Origin: Xanthomonas cucurbitae | Lineage (GTDB): Bacteria > Pseudomonadota > Gammaproteobacteria > Xanthomonadales > Xanthomonadaceae | Direction: 5' to 3' | Assembly (NCBI RefSeq): GCF_002939885.1 | Contig: NZ_MDED01000009.1 | Location: forward strand, 1 to 64,000 | Length of the DNA stretch: 64,000 nt | Part shown: positions 31,775-41,094 of the stretch, piece after piece | Layout: each line of letters opens with the position of its first letter | How positions within the stretch are numbered: position 1 is the stretch's first letter | Program-made: the position numbers and the translations under genes | The notes under the pieces: model-generated | Told to the model about the DNA's origin: nothing | The model's database searches: none | The model's input: only the letters and a program-made list of their open reading frames with translations

Positions 31775-33880
31775 CTACCAGATCCTGACCCGCTGCTCGG
31801 GTGCCAGATACAGCGGCTGCTCCGGTTTCACGTCGAACGCCGGATACCACGCGTCTACATTGCGCACCGTCTGTGCGCGGAAGCGCCCAGGCGCATGGAC
31901 GTCGGTGAGCACGGCGTTGCGCAGCGCCGCGTCGCGGTACTTGCCGCGCCAGGCCTGCGCGAAGCCAAGGAAAAAACGCTGATCCGGGCTGAAGCCGTCG
32001 ATGGTCCGCGGCTGCTTGCCCTGCAGCGATAGCTGATAGGCATCGTACGCGGTGGCCAGGCCGGCGACATCGGCGATGTTTTCGCCCAGGGTCAGCTTGC
32101 CGTTCACCGATAGATCGTCGAACGGTTTATAGGCGCCAAACTGCGCGGCCAGTGCGTTGCCGGCGGTTTCGAACTTGCTTAGATCCTGCGGTGTCCACCA
32201 GTTGTGGAGTTCGCCATGCTCGTCGAACAGGGCACCCATGTTGTCGAAGCTGTGGCTGATCTCGTGGCCGATCACCGCGCCGATGGCGCCGTAGTTCACG
32301 GCATCGTCGGCGGCCGGGTCGAAGAACGGCGGTTGCAGGATCGCGGCGGGAAAGATCAGGCGATTTTCCAGCGGCACGTTCAGTGCGTTGACTTCCTGCG
32401 GCAGCATGTACCACTCGCGGTGATCGACGGCCTTGCCGAGCTTGGCAAGATGGCGGCGGTACTCGAACAGGCCGGCGCGTTCCACGTTGCCCAGCGCATC
32501 GTCGCGCCGCGCATCCAGCGCACTGTAGTCGCGCCAGCTGTCCGGGTAGCCCACCGCCACCGTCAATCCGGCGATCTTGGCCTTGGCGTGCTGCTTGGTC
32601 TGCGGCGTCATCCACTCCAGCGCATCGATGCGCTTGCCGAAGGCGGCGATCAGGTTCTTGACCATCTCTTCGGCGCGCGCCTTGGTCTGCGCGCTGACGT
32701 ACTTTTGCACATAGCGCTTGCCCACCGCTTCGCCCAGTGCAGCGTTGGTGGCGTCGATCCCGCGCTTCCAGCGCTGGCGCTGCTGCGGCGTACCTTCCAG
32801 GGTGCTGCCGTAGAACGCGAAGTGCGCATCGGCAAACGCCTTGGATAGATACGGCGATGCACGATCAAGCGCACGAAAACGCAGATAGTCCTTCCAGGTC
32901 TGCAGCGGTTCGGAGTGCACCAGCGCCGACAGCCCGCTGATCGCCTGTGGCTGCCAGACGATGAAATCCTGCTGCGCCCTCAGGCCGGCGGCATCGAAGA
33001 ACACGCTCCAATCCAGGCCCGGCGCATTGTGGGCAAAATCAGCTTGTTTCCAGGCGTTTGCGCCGGCCTGGACGTGATTGGTCTGCTCGGGGCTGGCATG
33101 CACGCGCGCCATCGCCGTTTCAAGCGCCAGGATACGCTCTGCTCTGGCCGGTGCGTCGTCGATGCCGGCCAGCTCCAGCAGTGTGACGATATGCGCGCGG
33201 TAGGCCTCGCGCAGCTGCGCCATGCGCCCGCCGTCCAGGTAGAAGCTGCGCTCGGGCATGCCCAGGCCGCCTTGCACCAGATACGGCGCGTAGCGGCCGG
33301 GGTGGTGCAGGTCCTGCGAGACCCACAGGCCGAACAGGCGGTCGGTATGGAAATTGGTCGCGTTGAGCAGGTCCACGTCGGCGCGCAACTGCCCGCCCAA
33401 GGTGCGCGCCAGCGCCTGTTTGTCGTCCAGTTGCGCAATCGCATCCAGTTCCGGTTGGACCGGATGCACGCCCTTGGCCTCGATGCTGGCCTCGTCCATG
33501 TAGGCGGCGTAGTAATCACCGATCTGCTTGTCTTCACCGGTGACGCGGTCGTTGGCGGCGGCGCCTTCAATGATGTCGCGGCTGTGGCGTTCGGTGTCGA
33601 TGGCGATGCTGACGAAGCTGTTGAAACTGGAGCGGTCGTCGGGAATCTGCGTGCGCTTGACCCAGCCGCCATTGGCATAGCCAAAGAAGTCCTCGCCAGC
33701 AGCCACGCTGCGGTCCATGCCTGCGGTATCGAAACCGAACTGGCCAAGCTTGGGTGCGGTGGACGGCGGGGTGGCATGCCTATCGCCGGCAGGCGCGGCG
33801 CCTTCGCGTTGGCACGCTGCAGTGGTCAGTACCGCGGCAGCCATGGCAGCGATCAGGACAGGGCGATGCAAGGAGGCCAT
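31775..33880 (-). CDS. M13-family zinc metallopeptidase, lipoprotein (PepO/neprilysin-like)
   Basis: A 701-aa secreted lipoprotein with lipobox LTTAAC (Cys23). The zinc site HEISH lies at about 539-543 with the third ligand in GENIADVAG; an NAxY-like region and the C-terminal C..W motif (ending QRVRIW) are as expected for M13 enzymes, which cut peptides under about 5 kDa in the periplasm or outside. The ATG at 33880 is selected because it directly precedes the signal peptide MASLHRPVLIAAMAAAV. It is a single gene, on the same strand as the glycosyltransferase. Confidence 0.95.
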   Translation of the reverse strand: MASLHRPVLIAAMAAAVLTTAACQREGAAPAGDRHATPPSTAPKLGQFGFDTAGMDRSVAAGEDFFGYANGGWVKRTQIPDDRSSFNSFVSIAIDTERHSRDIIEGAAANDRVTGEDKQIGDYYAAYMDEASIEAKGVHPVQPELDAIAQLDDKQALARTLGGQLRADVDLLNATNFHTDRLFGLWVSQDLHHPGRYAPYLVQGGLGMPERSFYLDGGRMAQLREAYRAHIVTLLELAGIDDAPARAERILALETAMARVHASPEQTNHVQAGANAWKQADFAHNAPGLDWSVFFDAAGLRAQQDFIVWQPQAISGLSALVHSEPLQTWKDYLRFRALDRASPYLSKAFADAHFAFYGSTLEGTPQQRQRWKRGIDATNAALGEAVGKRYVQKYVSAQTKARAEEMVKNLIAAFGKRIDALEWMTPQTKQHAKAKIAGLTVAVGYPDSWRDYSALDARRDDALGNVERAGLFEYRRHLAKLGKAVDHREWYMLPQEVNALNVPLENRLIFPAAILQPPFFDPAADDAVNYGAIGAVIGHEISHSFDNMGALFDEHGELHNWWTPQDLSKFETAGNALAAQFGAYKPFDDLSVNGKLTLGENIADVAGLATAYDAYQLSLQGKQPRTIDGFSPDQRFFLGFAQAWRGKYRDAALRNAVLTDVHAPGRFRAQTVRNVDAWYPAFDVKPEQPLYLAPEQRVRIW

Positions 33881-33992
33881 GCGGTGAAGCTCGAAACCGG
33901 AACAAGAGCGGCAGTGTAGGTGGCTTGCGGTGCTACGTCCCGATTCGAGGGCAGGCACCGATGCGTGACCGCCCGCCATGGACACGCCCGGT

Positions 33993-34688
33993 TCAGCGCC
34001 GCCGCTGATACCAGAAGCCCAGCGCATCGCGCGTTTGCAGCATGCCTCGCCCGCGCCAGAGAAAGCGCAGCAGCAACCCGAGGTGTTCCCGCTTGGAAAA
34101 ACTGCGCAACTTGCGGTCGGAGGTATGCACGGTCTGGCGTAAGATCACGAAGCGTCCGCAGCGCGCCAGCGCGCGACTCAGGGCCACGTCTTCGCCGGCG
34201 TAGTAGCGCACATCGAAGCCGCCTGCACTGACGAAGGCCACGCGGGTGCAGAACAGAAAGCACCCCGGCGCGATGCCGGCAATGCGGAACAGCCAGCCGA
34301 AGATGGCCTGCGCAGTGCGTTCGAGCCAGACGCGCTTGCCATGCAGGTGGACCTGCGCGCCGCCGCCCACTGCGCCGGCATCCAGCGCCTGCAGTGCTGC
34401 ACCGACCACCTGCGCGTTGACCTGGGTGTCGGCATCCAGAAACAGCAGGCGCTCGCCTTGTGCGGCCTGCGCGCCGGCGTTGCGGGTGGCGGCGATATGC
34501 CGCAGCTGCACTTCCAGCACCTGAGCAGCGTTGGCGCGGGCGATGGCGGCCGTGTCGTCCTCGCAGGCGTCGGCCACCACGATCACTTCGTAGTCCAACT
34601 GCATTGCCTGCGCGCAGGCATGCAGGCCGTGTAGCGTTTCGCCGATCAGCGCGGCTTCGTCGTGGGCGGGGATCACGAAGGACAGCAT
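33993..34688 (-). CDS. family 2 glycosyltransferase
   Basis: A 231-aa GT2 enzyme. It opens with LSFVIPAHDEAALIGETL and has VVADACEDDT, the nucleotide-sugar/metal motif LFLDADTQV, and the acceptor-side segment YYAGEDVALSRAL. A short hydrophobic stretch (WLFRIAGIAPGCFLFC) may tether it to the membrane. Sugar donor and acceptor are unknown. The ATG at 34688 has GGAGAA-like purines upstream of it on the minus strand. It precedes the M13 peptidase gene by 112 bp. Confidence 0.9.
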   Translation of the reverse strand: MLSFVIPAHDEAALIGETLHGLHACAQAMQLDYEVIVVADACEDDTAAIARANAAQVLEVQLRHIAATRNAGAQAAQGERLLFLDADTQVNAQVVGAALQALDAGAVGGGAQVHLHGKRVWLERTAQAIFGWLFRIAGIAPGCFLFCTRVAFVSAGGFDVRYYAGEDVALSRALARCGRFVILRQTVHTSDRKLRSFSKREHLGLLLRFLWRGRGMLQTRDALGFWYQRRR

Positions 34689-34917
34689 GGGTGCGGCCGG
34701 TGGAAAGGAGAAGGCAAGTGTGCGGACGGCGGCGATGCGTTAGCGTGAGTAAGTGGCCAGCGTGCTGATCCACTGCGCGGTGCAGGCGAGATCCAGATAG
34801 ACAGCGCAACGGCCGCCATCAGCAGACCGGTTGCAAGGCCTGGTGTGTCCGTGCCTGGAAAACACTGCCTGGCCCCGAATGCCTGGCCGCCTCGTCGTGG
34901 CGGCCAGGCGGCGATCG

Positions 34918-35913
<996 letters not shown>

Positions 35914-36174
35914 GCGGAAGGCTCCGTGCGGCAGGGCAGGCGGGCAGGGTGGTGTGGGGTGCGTTAGCGTGCTGTGGTTCGATCGCGACGGCATAAACGC
36001 GTCGCGAGGTGACGGTGAAGGAGTGCATCGCGTGTTGTCTGCAGACAGGCTCGCCGCCGTAAACGCATCGACCACCCGCGTGGGCCAGGGCGCCGGCCCA
36101 CGCGGGCAACGCGAACGTGAGCAGCCACCGCGCGCGCCTGCGTCAGACACGCCTGCGCGCGCAGGTGTGTTGGC

Positions 36175-36744
36175 TCAGCCGCTGAGCTTGTTGGCGAATT
36201 CGGCAACGCGCTTGCCGAACAACCGGGCAGTTTCCAGATCGCCCGCACGCGGCGCCTCCTCTGGCGAGGCATCCGATGGCGAAATGGCCAGTGCGCCGCC
36301 CCAGCCGCCGGTCCAGTTCACGTCCTGCGGCCCGTGCGCCTTGGTGTTGGACGGCGGCAGGCCGGTGCCGACCCAGACCTGCCCGTGTTGCTGGGACAGG
36401 GTCCACAGGTACTGGATGGTGGCGTACTTGTCGCCGTTGGCCGAGGCGGAGTTGGTAAAGCCGGCGGCAACCTTGTCCTTCCATGCCTGCGCAAACCACG
36501 GTTTGGAACTGTCGTCGGCAAACTTCTTGAACTGCCATGCCGCACCGCCCATGTAGGTAGGGCTGCCGTAGATGATGGCATCGGCGGCACCGATGGCTTC
36601 CCAGGCGCCGTCGGGCAGGTTGCCATCCTGGTCGATCCGGTAGAGCGTGGCCTCGCCCACGCTGGCGGCGCCTGCATGCACGGCTTCGGCCTGCTTGGCG
36701 GTATGGCCATAACCGCTGAAATACACGATGGCGATCTTGCTCAT
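36175..36744 (-). CDS. NAD(P)H:quinone oxidoreductase, WrbA-like flavodoxin-fold protein
   Basis: A 189-aa FMN-binding protein. The phosphate loop is VYFSGYGHTAKQAEAV (7-22), then YGSPTYMGGAAWQFK and FTNSASANGDKYATI, as in WrbA. It reduces quinones by two electrons and avoids semiquinone radicals. The ATG at 36744 has GGAGTG upstream. It lies between an aldo/keto reductase and a LysR regulator on the same strand but with gaps of more than 90 bp. Confidence 0.92.
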   Translation of the reverse strand: MSKIAIVYFSGYGHTAKQAEAVHAGAASVGEATLYRIDQDGNLPDGAWEAIGAADAIIYGSPTYMGGAAWQFKKFADDSSKPWFAQAWKDKVAAGFTNSASANGDKYATIQYLWTLSQQHGQVWVGTGLPPSNTKAHGPQDVNWTGGWGGALAISPSDASPEEAPRAGDLETARLFGKRVAEFANKLSG

Positions 36745-36837
36745 GGACACTCCTGCAGATGGGGGGAACCGGATTGTGGGCACACCCGCCGCGACAGGAG
36801 AATGACCGCAGGCGGGACGACCCGTTGTCCGGGCCGT

Positions 36838-37734
36838 TCAGCCGGGCGCCGGGTCGGCCAGGTGCTCGACCAGGTAATCGATGAAGCTGCGGACCTTCGG
36901 TGCCAGGTGGTTGCGACTGGCGTACACGGCGAAGATGCCGATATCGCCGAGCTCGTACTCGGGAAGGATGCGCACCAGGCGGCCGCTGGCCAGGTGCGCG
37001 TCGGCCAGGAAATCCGGTTGCATCACGATGCCCTGGCCGGCCAGCGCCGCGGCGTTGAGCACATGGCCATTGTTGGCGCGCAGCCCACCGTGCACGCGCA
37101 CCTCGATATCGCCGTCCGGCCCGTGAAAGCGCACGACGTCGCCGGTGGGCGAGTAGTGATAAAGCAGGCATTCGTGGCCGGCCAGGTCTGCGGGGTGCTT
37201 TGGGGTGCCGGCGCGTTCCAGATAGGCCGGCGCCGCGCAGGCCAGCAGCCTGACCTTGCCCAGTTGCCGCGCGATCAGCATCGGCGCCGGCTGGCGGGTG
37301 ATGCGGATGGCGACATCGAAGCCTTCTTCGACCATGTCGACCAGACGATCGGACAGCGACAGGTCCAGTTCCACCTGCGGGTGACGGGTGCGAAAGCCGG
37401 GCAGCAACGCGCCCAGGCGCTCGATCCCGTAGCTCACCGGCGCATTGACCCGCAGCACCCCGGACGGCTCCAGCGCCTGCGCACCGATGGTGGCTTCCAG
37501 GTCGTCCAGGTCGGCCAGCAACTGCAGGCAGCGCTGGTAGTAGGCGGTGCCGGCGCTGGTCAGGCTGACCCGGCGCGTGGTGCGGTTGAGCAGGCGCGTG
37601 CCCAGGCGTTGTTCCAGCGCGGCGATCTGCCGGGTGACACTGGCGGTGGAGCGGTCCAGCGCGGCAGCGGCGGCACTGAAGCCGCTGCGCTCGGCCACGG
37701 CGGTAAACACGCGCATCGCATCCAGGGTGTCCAT
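36838..37734 (-). CDS. LysR-family transcriptional regulator
   Basis: A 298-aa LTTR: winged helix-turn-helix at 1-60 (GFSAAAAALDRSTASVTRQIAALEQ region) and a periplasmic-binding-protein-like effector domain at about 90-295 (LRVNAPVSYG, ARQLGKVRLLACAAPAYL). It is divergent from the DoxX-DODA genes, sharing an AT-rich 107-bp promoter region, so it most likely controls those genes and itself. The effector is unknown. Confidence 0.94.
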   Translation of the reverse strand: MDTLDAMRVFTAVAERSGFSAAAAALDRSTASVTRQIAALEQRLGTRLLNRTTRRVSLTSAGTAYYQRCLQLLADLDDLEATIGAQALEPSGVLRVNAPVSYGIERLGALLPGFRTRHPQVELDLSLSDRLVDMVEEGFDVAIRITRQPAPMLIARQLGKVRLLACAAPAYLERAGTPKHPADLAGHECLLYHYSPTGDVVRFHGPDGDIEVRVHGGLRANNGHVLNAAALAGQGIVMQPDFLADAHLASGRLVRILPEYELGDIGIFAVYASRNHLAPKVRSFIDYLVEHLADPAPG

Positions 37735-37767
37735 GACTTTCCATATTTTTGCTTTGGATGCAATAAA

Positions 37768-37799
37768 TTATCCGAAAATTGCGTATTTATCAGAAAATT
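37768..37799. promoter_or_regulatory. candidate LysR operator between divergent genes
   Basis: Two 13-bp direct repeats, TTATCCGAAAATT (37768-37780) and TTATCAGAAAATT (37787-37799), differ at one base and are spaced 19 bp start to start in an AT-rich intergenic region. About two helical turns apart and between a LysR gene and its divergent neighbours, they are good candidates for regulator sites. Confidence 0.5.
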
Positions 37800-37841
37800 C
37801 GTCGCTAATACGCTGTGGCTGTCCTCAACGAAGTGTCTGTC

Positions 37842-38252
37842 ATGTCCATCAAACCTGTCCTCCCAGGCACTGCCGCCTACGGCGCGGCGCTGTTGCGCAT
37901 CAGCCTGGGTGTGCTGTTCCTGGTCCACGGCCTGACCAAGCTGCTGGTGTTCACGCCAGCCGGCACCGTGGCCTATTTCCACTCGCTGGGCCTGCCCGCG
38001 GCAGTGGCCTACGTCAGCATGGTGCTGGAACTGGGCCTGGGGGTGTCGTTGCTGTTGGGAATCCGGGCGCGCTGGGCGGCGCTGCTGGGTGTGCCGCTGC
38101 TGCTGGGCACCATCGTCAGCGTGCATGGCGCCAACGGGTTCGGTTTCTCCAACCCGGGCGGCGGCTGGGAATACCCGGCGCTGTGGTCGGTGTTGCTGAT
38201 CGTGCAGTCCTTGCTGGGCGATGGCGCGTTTGCGCTGAAGCCGGCGCGCTGA
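37842..38252 (+). CDS. DoxX-family membrane protein
   Basis: A 136-aa membrane protein with four hydrophobic helices. ALLRISLGVLFLVHGLTKLL and the later NGFGFSNPGGGWEYP are characteristic of the DoxX group, small membrane proteins linked with thiol/quinone chemistry but not fully understood. The ATG at 37842 gives the standard short N-terminus. The dioxygenase gene follows 29 bp downstream, so they form an operon. Confidence 0.9.
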   Translation: MSIKPVLPGTAAYGAALLRISLGVLFLVHGLTKLLVFTPAGTVAYFHSLGLPAAVAYVSMVLELGLGVSLLLGIRARWAALLGVPLLLGTIVSVHGANGFGFSNPGGGWEYPALWSVLLIVQSLLGDGAFALKPAR

Positions 38253-38281
38253 ACCCTGCTGGTCTTATCGAGGAGACACTC

Positions 38282-39088
38282 ATGCTTCGCATGCCATCGC
38301 TGTACATCTCGCATGGATCGCCGATGACGGCCCTGCAGCCAGGGCAGCTGGGGCTAAGGCTGGAGGAACTGCGTCAGCTGTTGCCGCAGCCGCGCGCCAT
38401 CGTCGTGGCCAGTGCGCACTGGCTGGGGCGTCGCCCGCTGGTCAGCGGCGCGGCCCGGCCAGACACCCTGCATGACTTTGGCGGCTTCCCTGCACCGCTG
38501 TATGCGCTGAGCTATCCGGCGCCCGGCGAGCCTGCACTGGCGCAGCAGATGGTGCGGCGGCTGGAGCAGGCCGGGCTGCATCCGCAGTTGGACCCGCAGC
38601 GCGGCTTCGATCATGGCGTGTGGGTGCCGTTGCGGCTGCTGTATCCGGCGGCGGAGATTCCAGTGGTGTCGGTGTCGATCCAGCCAGAACTCGGCCCGGC
38701 CCATCAGTTCGCGTTGGGGCGTGCACTGGCACCGTTGCGCGAGGAAGGGGTATTGGTGATCGGCTCCGGCAGCATCACCCACAACCTGCACGACTTCCAT
38801 CACGGCTATCACGCCGAGCGCGAAGCGCCGTACGTGCGGCCCTTCATCGAATGGACCGAGCGCAAGCTGCTGGACGACGACGTCCCGGCCTTGCTCGACT
38901 ACCGTCGCCAGGCACCGTTTGCTGCGCGCGCGCATCCCAGCGACGAACACCTGCTGCCGCTGTATGTGGCGATGGGTGCCGCCGGGAGCGAACAGCTAGG
39001 CGCGCAGCGCATCGATGCCGGTATCGACCACGGTTTTCTGGCCATGGACCTCTACCGCTTCGACGGCAACACCGCACTTGCTGCGTGA
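38282..39088 (+). CDS. LigB-type extradiol dioxygenase (4,5-DOPA dioxygenase-like)
   Basis: A 268-aa protein of the class III extradiol dioxygenase fold (YgiD/DODA group). Metal-binding histidines appear in LYISHGSP (His11), SAHW (His46), and GSGSITHNLHD; FDHGVWVPL is also typical. E. coli YgiD opens the ring of DOPA; the native substrate here is unknown. The ATG at 38282 has GAGGAG upstream. It sits behind doxX and opposite a LysR gene, an arrangement common in proteobacteria for quinone or aromatic stress. Confidence 0.93.
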   Translation: MLRMPSLYISHGSPMTALQPGQLGLRLEELRQLLPQPRAIVVASAHWLGRRPLVSGAARPDTLHDFGGFPAPLYALSYPAPGEPALAQQMVRRLEQAGLHPQLDPQRGFDHGVWVPLRLLYPAAEIPVVSVSIQPELGPAHQFALGRALAPLREEGVLVIGSGSITHNLHDFHHGYHAEREAPYVRPFIEWTERKLLDDDVPALLDYRRQAPFAARAHPSDEHLLPLYVAMGAAGSEQLGAQRIDAGIDHGFLAMDLYRFDGNTALAA

Positions 39089-39202
39089 GCGGGCGCAGCC
39101 GGTGTGGCCGTGACAGCGGCTGCACCGGCACGCGCTGAAGCATTCACGATTGGCTGCGTCGCAGTCTCATAGGCTGAGACGCCATGGCCACATGCTGATC
39201 GC

Positions 39203-40447
39203 GTGAAAATCCTCGACAAGCTCGCCGTCCTCGCCGACGCTGCCAAATATGACGCGTCCTGCGCGTCCAGTGGCGCCAACACGCGCAATTCGCTGGGTAC
39301 CGGCGGTATCGGCAGTACCGAGGGCATGGGTATCTGCCACTCGTACACGCCCGATGGCCGCTGCGTGTCGCTGTTGAAGATCCTGCTGACCAACTTCTGC
39401 GTGTTCGATTGCGCCTATTGCGTCAACCGCGTGTCCAGCAACGTGCGCCGCGCGCGCTTCACGCCGGAAGAAGTGGTCACGCTGACGCTGGATTTCTACA
39501 AGCGCAATTACATCGAAGGCCTGTTCCTGTCCAGCGGCATCATCCGCAACTCCGACTACACCATGGAGCAGCTGGTGGAAGTGGCGCGGCAGTTGCGCGA
39601 AGAGCATCACTTCGCCGGCTATATCCATCTCAAGACCATTCCCGATGCCGCGCCGGACCTGCTGGCTGCGGCCGGCCGCTATGCGGACCGCCTGAGCATC
39701 AACGTTGAACTGCCCACCGAGCAGGGCCTGACGCAACTGGCGCCGGAAAAAAGCGTGGGCGGCATCCGTTCGGCCATGGGTGAGCTGCGCTGGCGCATCG
39801 AGGAAAACCAGCTCGAGCGCAAGGCCGAAACCGTGCGTCGCGCCAAGCCGCCGCGGTTTGCGCCGGCCGGGCAAAGCACGCAGATGATTGTTGGCGCCGA
39901 CGATGCCAACGACCGCAGCATCCTGGACACCAGCCACAATCTCTACGGCAACTACCGCATGCGTCGGGTGTATTACTCGGCCTTCAGCCCGATTCCGGAT
40001 GCATCCTCCAAGCTGCCGCTGCAGGCGCCGCCCCTGCAGCGCGAGCATCGGCTGTACCAGGCCGACTGGTTGCTGCGGTTCTATGAATTCAGCGTGGAAG
40101 AGATCGCGCCGGCGCAGTCCAGCGGCATGCTGGATCTGGACGTGGACCCGAAGCTGGCCTGGGCGTTGCGCAATCCCGAGCGCTTTCCGGTGGATCTGAA
40201 CCAGGCACCGCGCGAGATGCTGCTGCGGGTGCCGGGCCTGGGGACGCGCAATGTGGAGCGGCTGCTGTTGTCGCGCCGGCATGCACGCCTGCGCGTGGGC
40301 GATCTGGCGCGGTTGCGGGTGCCGATGAAGAAGCTGCTGCCGTTCGTGAGTGTGCTGGATCATCATCCGCGGCAGCGCCTGGATGATCCGGTGCGGCTAC
40401 GGGCGCAGTTGGCGCCGGCGCCTCGGCAGGCGGGGTTGTTTGATTGA
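39203..40447 (+). CDS. putative DNA modification/repair radical SAM protein
   Basis: A 414-aa radical SAM enzyme. The cluster ligands are Cys66, Cys70 and Cys73 in FCVFDCAYC. The rest includes IIVGADDAND-like QMIVGADDAND and a helix-hairpin-helix near the C-terminus (PREMLLRVPGLGTRNVERL), which points to DNA binding. Family members are encoded beside a UdgX/DUF4130 fusion, as here, and a role in DNA lesion repair or modification is presumed but unproven. Translation starts at the GTG at 39203. The partner gene begins about 650 bp downstream after repeats. Confidence 0.92.
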   Translation: MKILDKLAVLADAAKYDASCASSGANTRNSLGTGGIGSTEGMGICHSYTPDGRCVSLLKILLTNFCVFDCAYCVNRVSSNVRRARFTPEEVVTLTLDFYKRNYIEGLFLSSGIIRNSDYTMEQLVEVARQLREEHHFAGYIHLKTIPDAAPDLLAAAGRYADRLSINVELPTEQGLTQLAPEKSVGGIRSAMGELRWRIEENQLERKAETVRRAKPPRFAPAGQSTQMIVGADDANDRSILDTSHNLYGNYRMRRVYYSAFSPIPDASSKLPLQAPPLQREHRLYQADWLLRFYEFSVEEIAPAQSSGMLDLDVDPKLAWALRNPERFPVDLNQAPREMLLRVPGLGTRNVERLLLSRRHARLRVGDLARLRVPMKKLLPFVSVLDHHPRQRLDDPVRLRAQLAPAPRQAGLFD

Positions 40448-40525
40448 GGTGTGGGCGGGATGCGTGTGCGATGTGCGGGTGATGGTTGCTGCGGTTGAAG
40501 GGGGTGGGTGCGGAGCGGAGCGCAA

Positions 40526-40638
40526 CAAGTGTAGGGCGCAGCAAGTGCAAGGCACAGCAAGTGCAAGGCACAGCAAGTGCAAGGCACAGCAAGTGCAAGG
40601 CACAGCAAGTGCAAGGCACAGCAAGTGCAAGTGCAAGG
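40526..40638. repeat. tandem 16-bp repeat array
   Basis: Five perfect copies of CAAGTGCAAGGCACAG run from 40542 to 40621, preceded by a degenerate copy (40526-40541) and followed by partial units. The array contains no spacers and lies between two functionally linked genes. Confidence 0.92.
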
Positions 40639-40658
40639 CTTTCGCGCCTGCGGCGCGA

Positions 40659-40684
40659 GTGACTTTTGTCTTGGCAAAAGTCAC
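40659..40684. terminator. hairpin after the radical SAM gene, possible terminator
   Basis: GTGACTTTTG pairs perfectly with CAAAAGTCAC across TCTTGG. It lacks a downstream T run beyond the stem itself. The sequence looks like a dispersed Xanthomonas intergenic repeat as well as a transcription-end structure. Confidence 0.5.
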
Positions 40685-40850
40685 CAAAACCGTTGTCGCC
40701 GACGCGATCCGGTGCGATACAGCCGCACCGGTCCCCTGCGCTCCTCGCCATGCGCGGCACGGCGCCCAAACTCGCTTCGCTCAAACAAGGGCGCCTCTTC
40801 GGCCACGCATGACTGCGGTGCTCGGCTCGCTTTAAGGCGACAGGGTGAAG

Positions 40851-41053
40851 CAAGATCAAGATCAAGATCGAGATCGAGATCAAGAGCAACAGCAACGGCA
40901 ACAGCAACGGCAACAGCAACAGCAACGGCAACGGCAACAGCAACGGCAACGGCAACAGCAACGGCAACAGCAACAGCAACGGCAACAGCAACGGCAACAG
41001 CAACGGCACCAGCAACGGCACCAGCAACGGCACCAGCAACGGCACCAGCAACA
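40851..41053. repeat. low-complexity hexamer tract upstream of the udgX-like gene
   Basis: A GATCAA/GATCGA block (about 40854-40885) passes into roughly 28 units of CAACAG, CAACGG and CAACGGCAC. It ends 41 bp before the ATG of the next gene. Such tracts can change length by slippage and could alter expression. In one frame it would encode Gln/Arg runs, but there is no evidence that it is translated. Confidence 0.85.
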
Positions 41054-41094
41054 GGACTTGATGGCGTTTGTCTTTATGGAGTGTGGTGTGAGCG

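Noticed and set aside
34882-34908. Perfect 10-bp GC hairpin after the aldo/keto reductase gene, considered as a terminator
   Set aside because: No T run follows on either strand, so it is left as an unassigned stem-loop.
40526-40638. Possible CRISPR array
   Set aside because: The 16-bp units are contiguous with no spacers and no cas genes are present.
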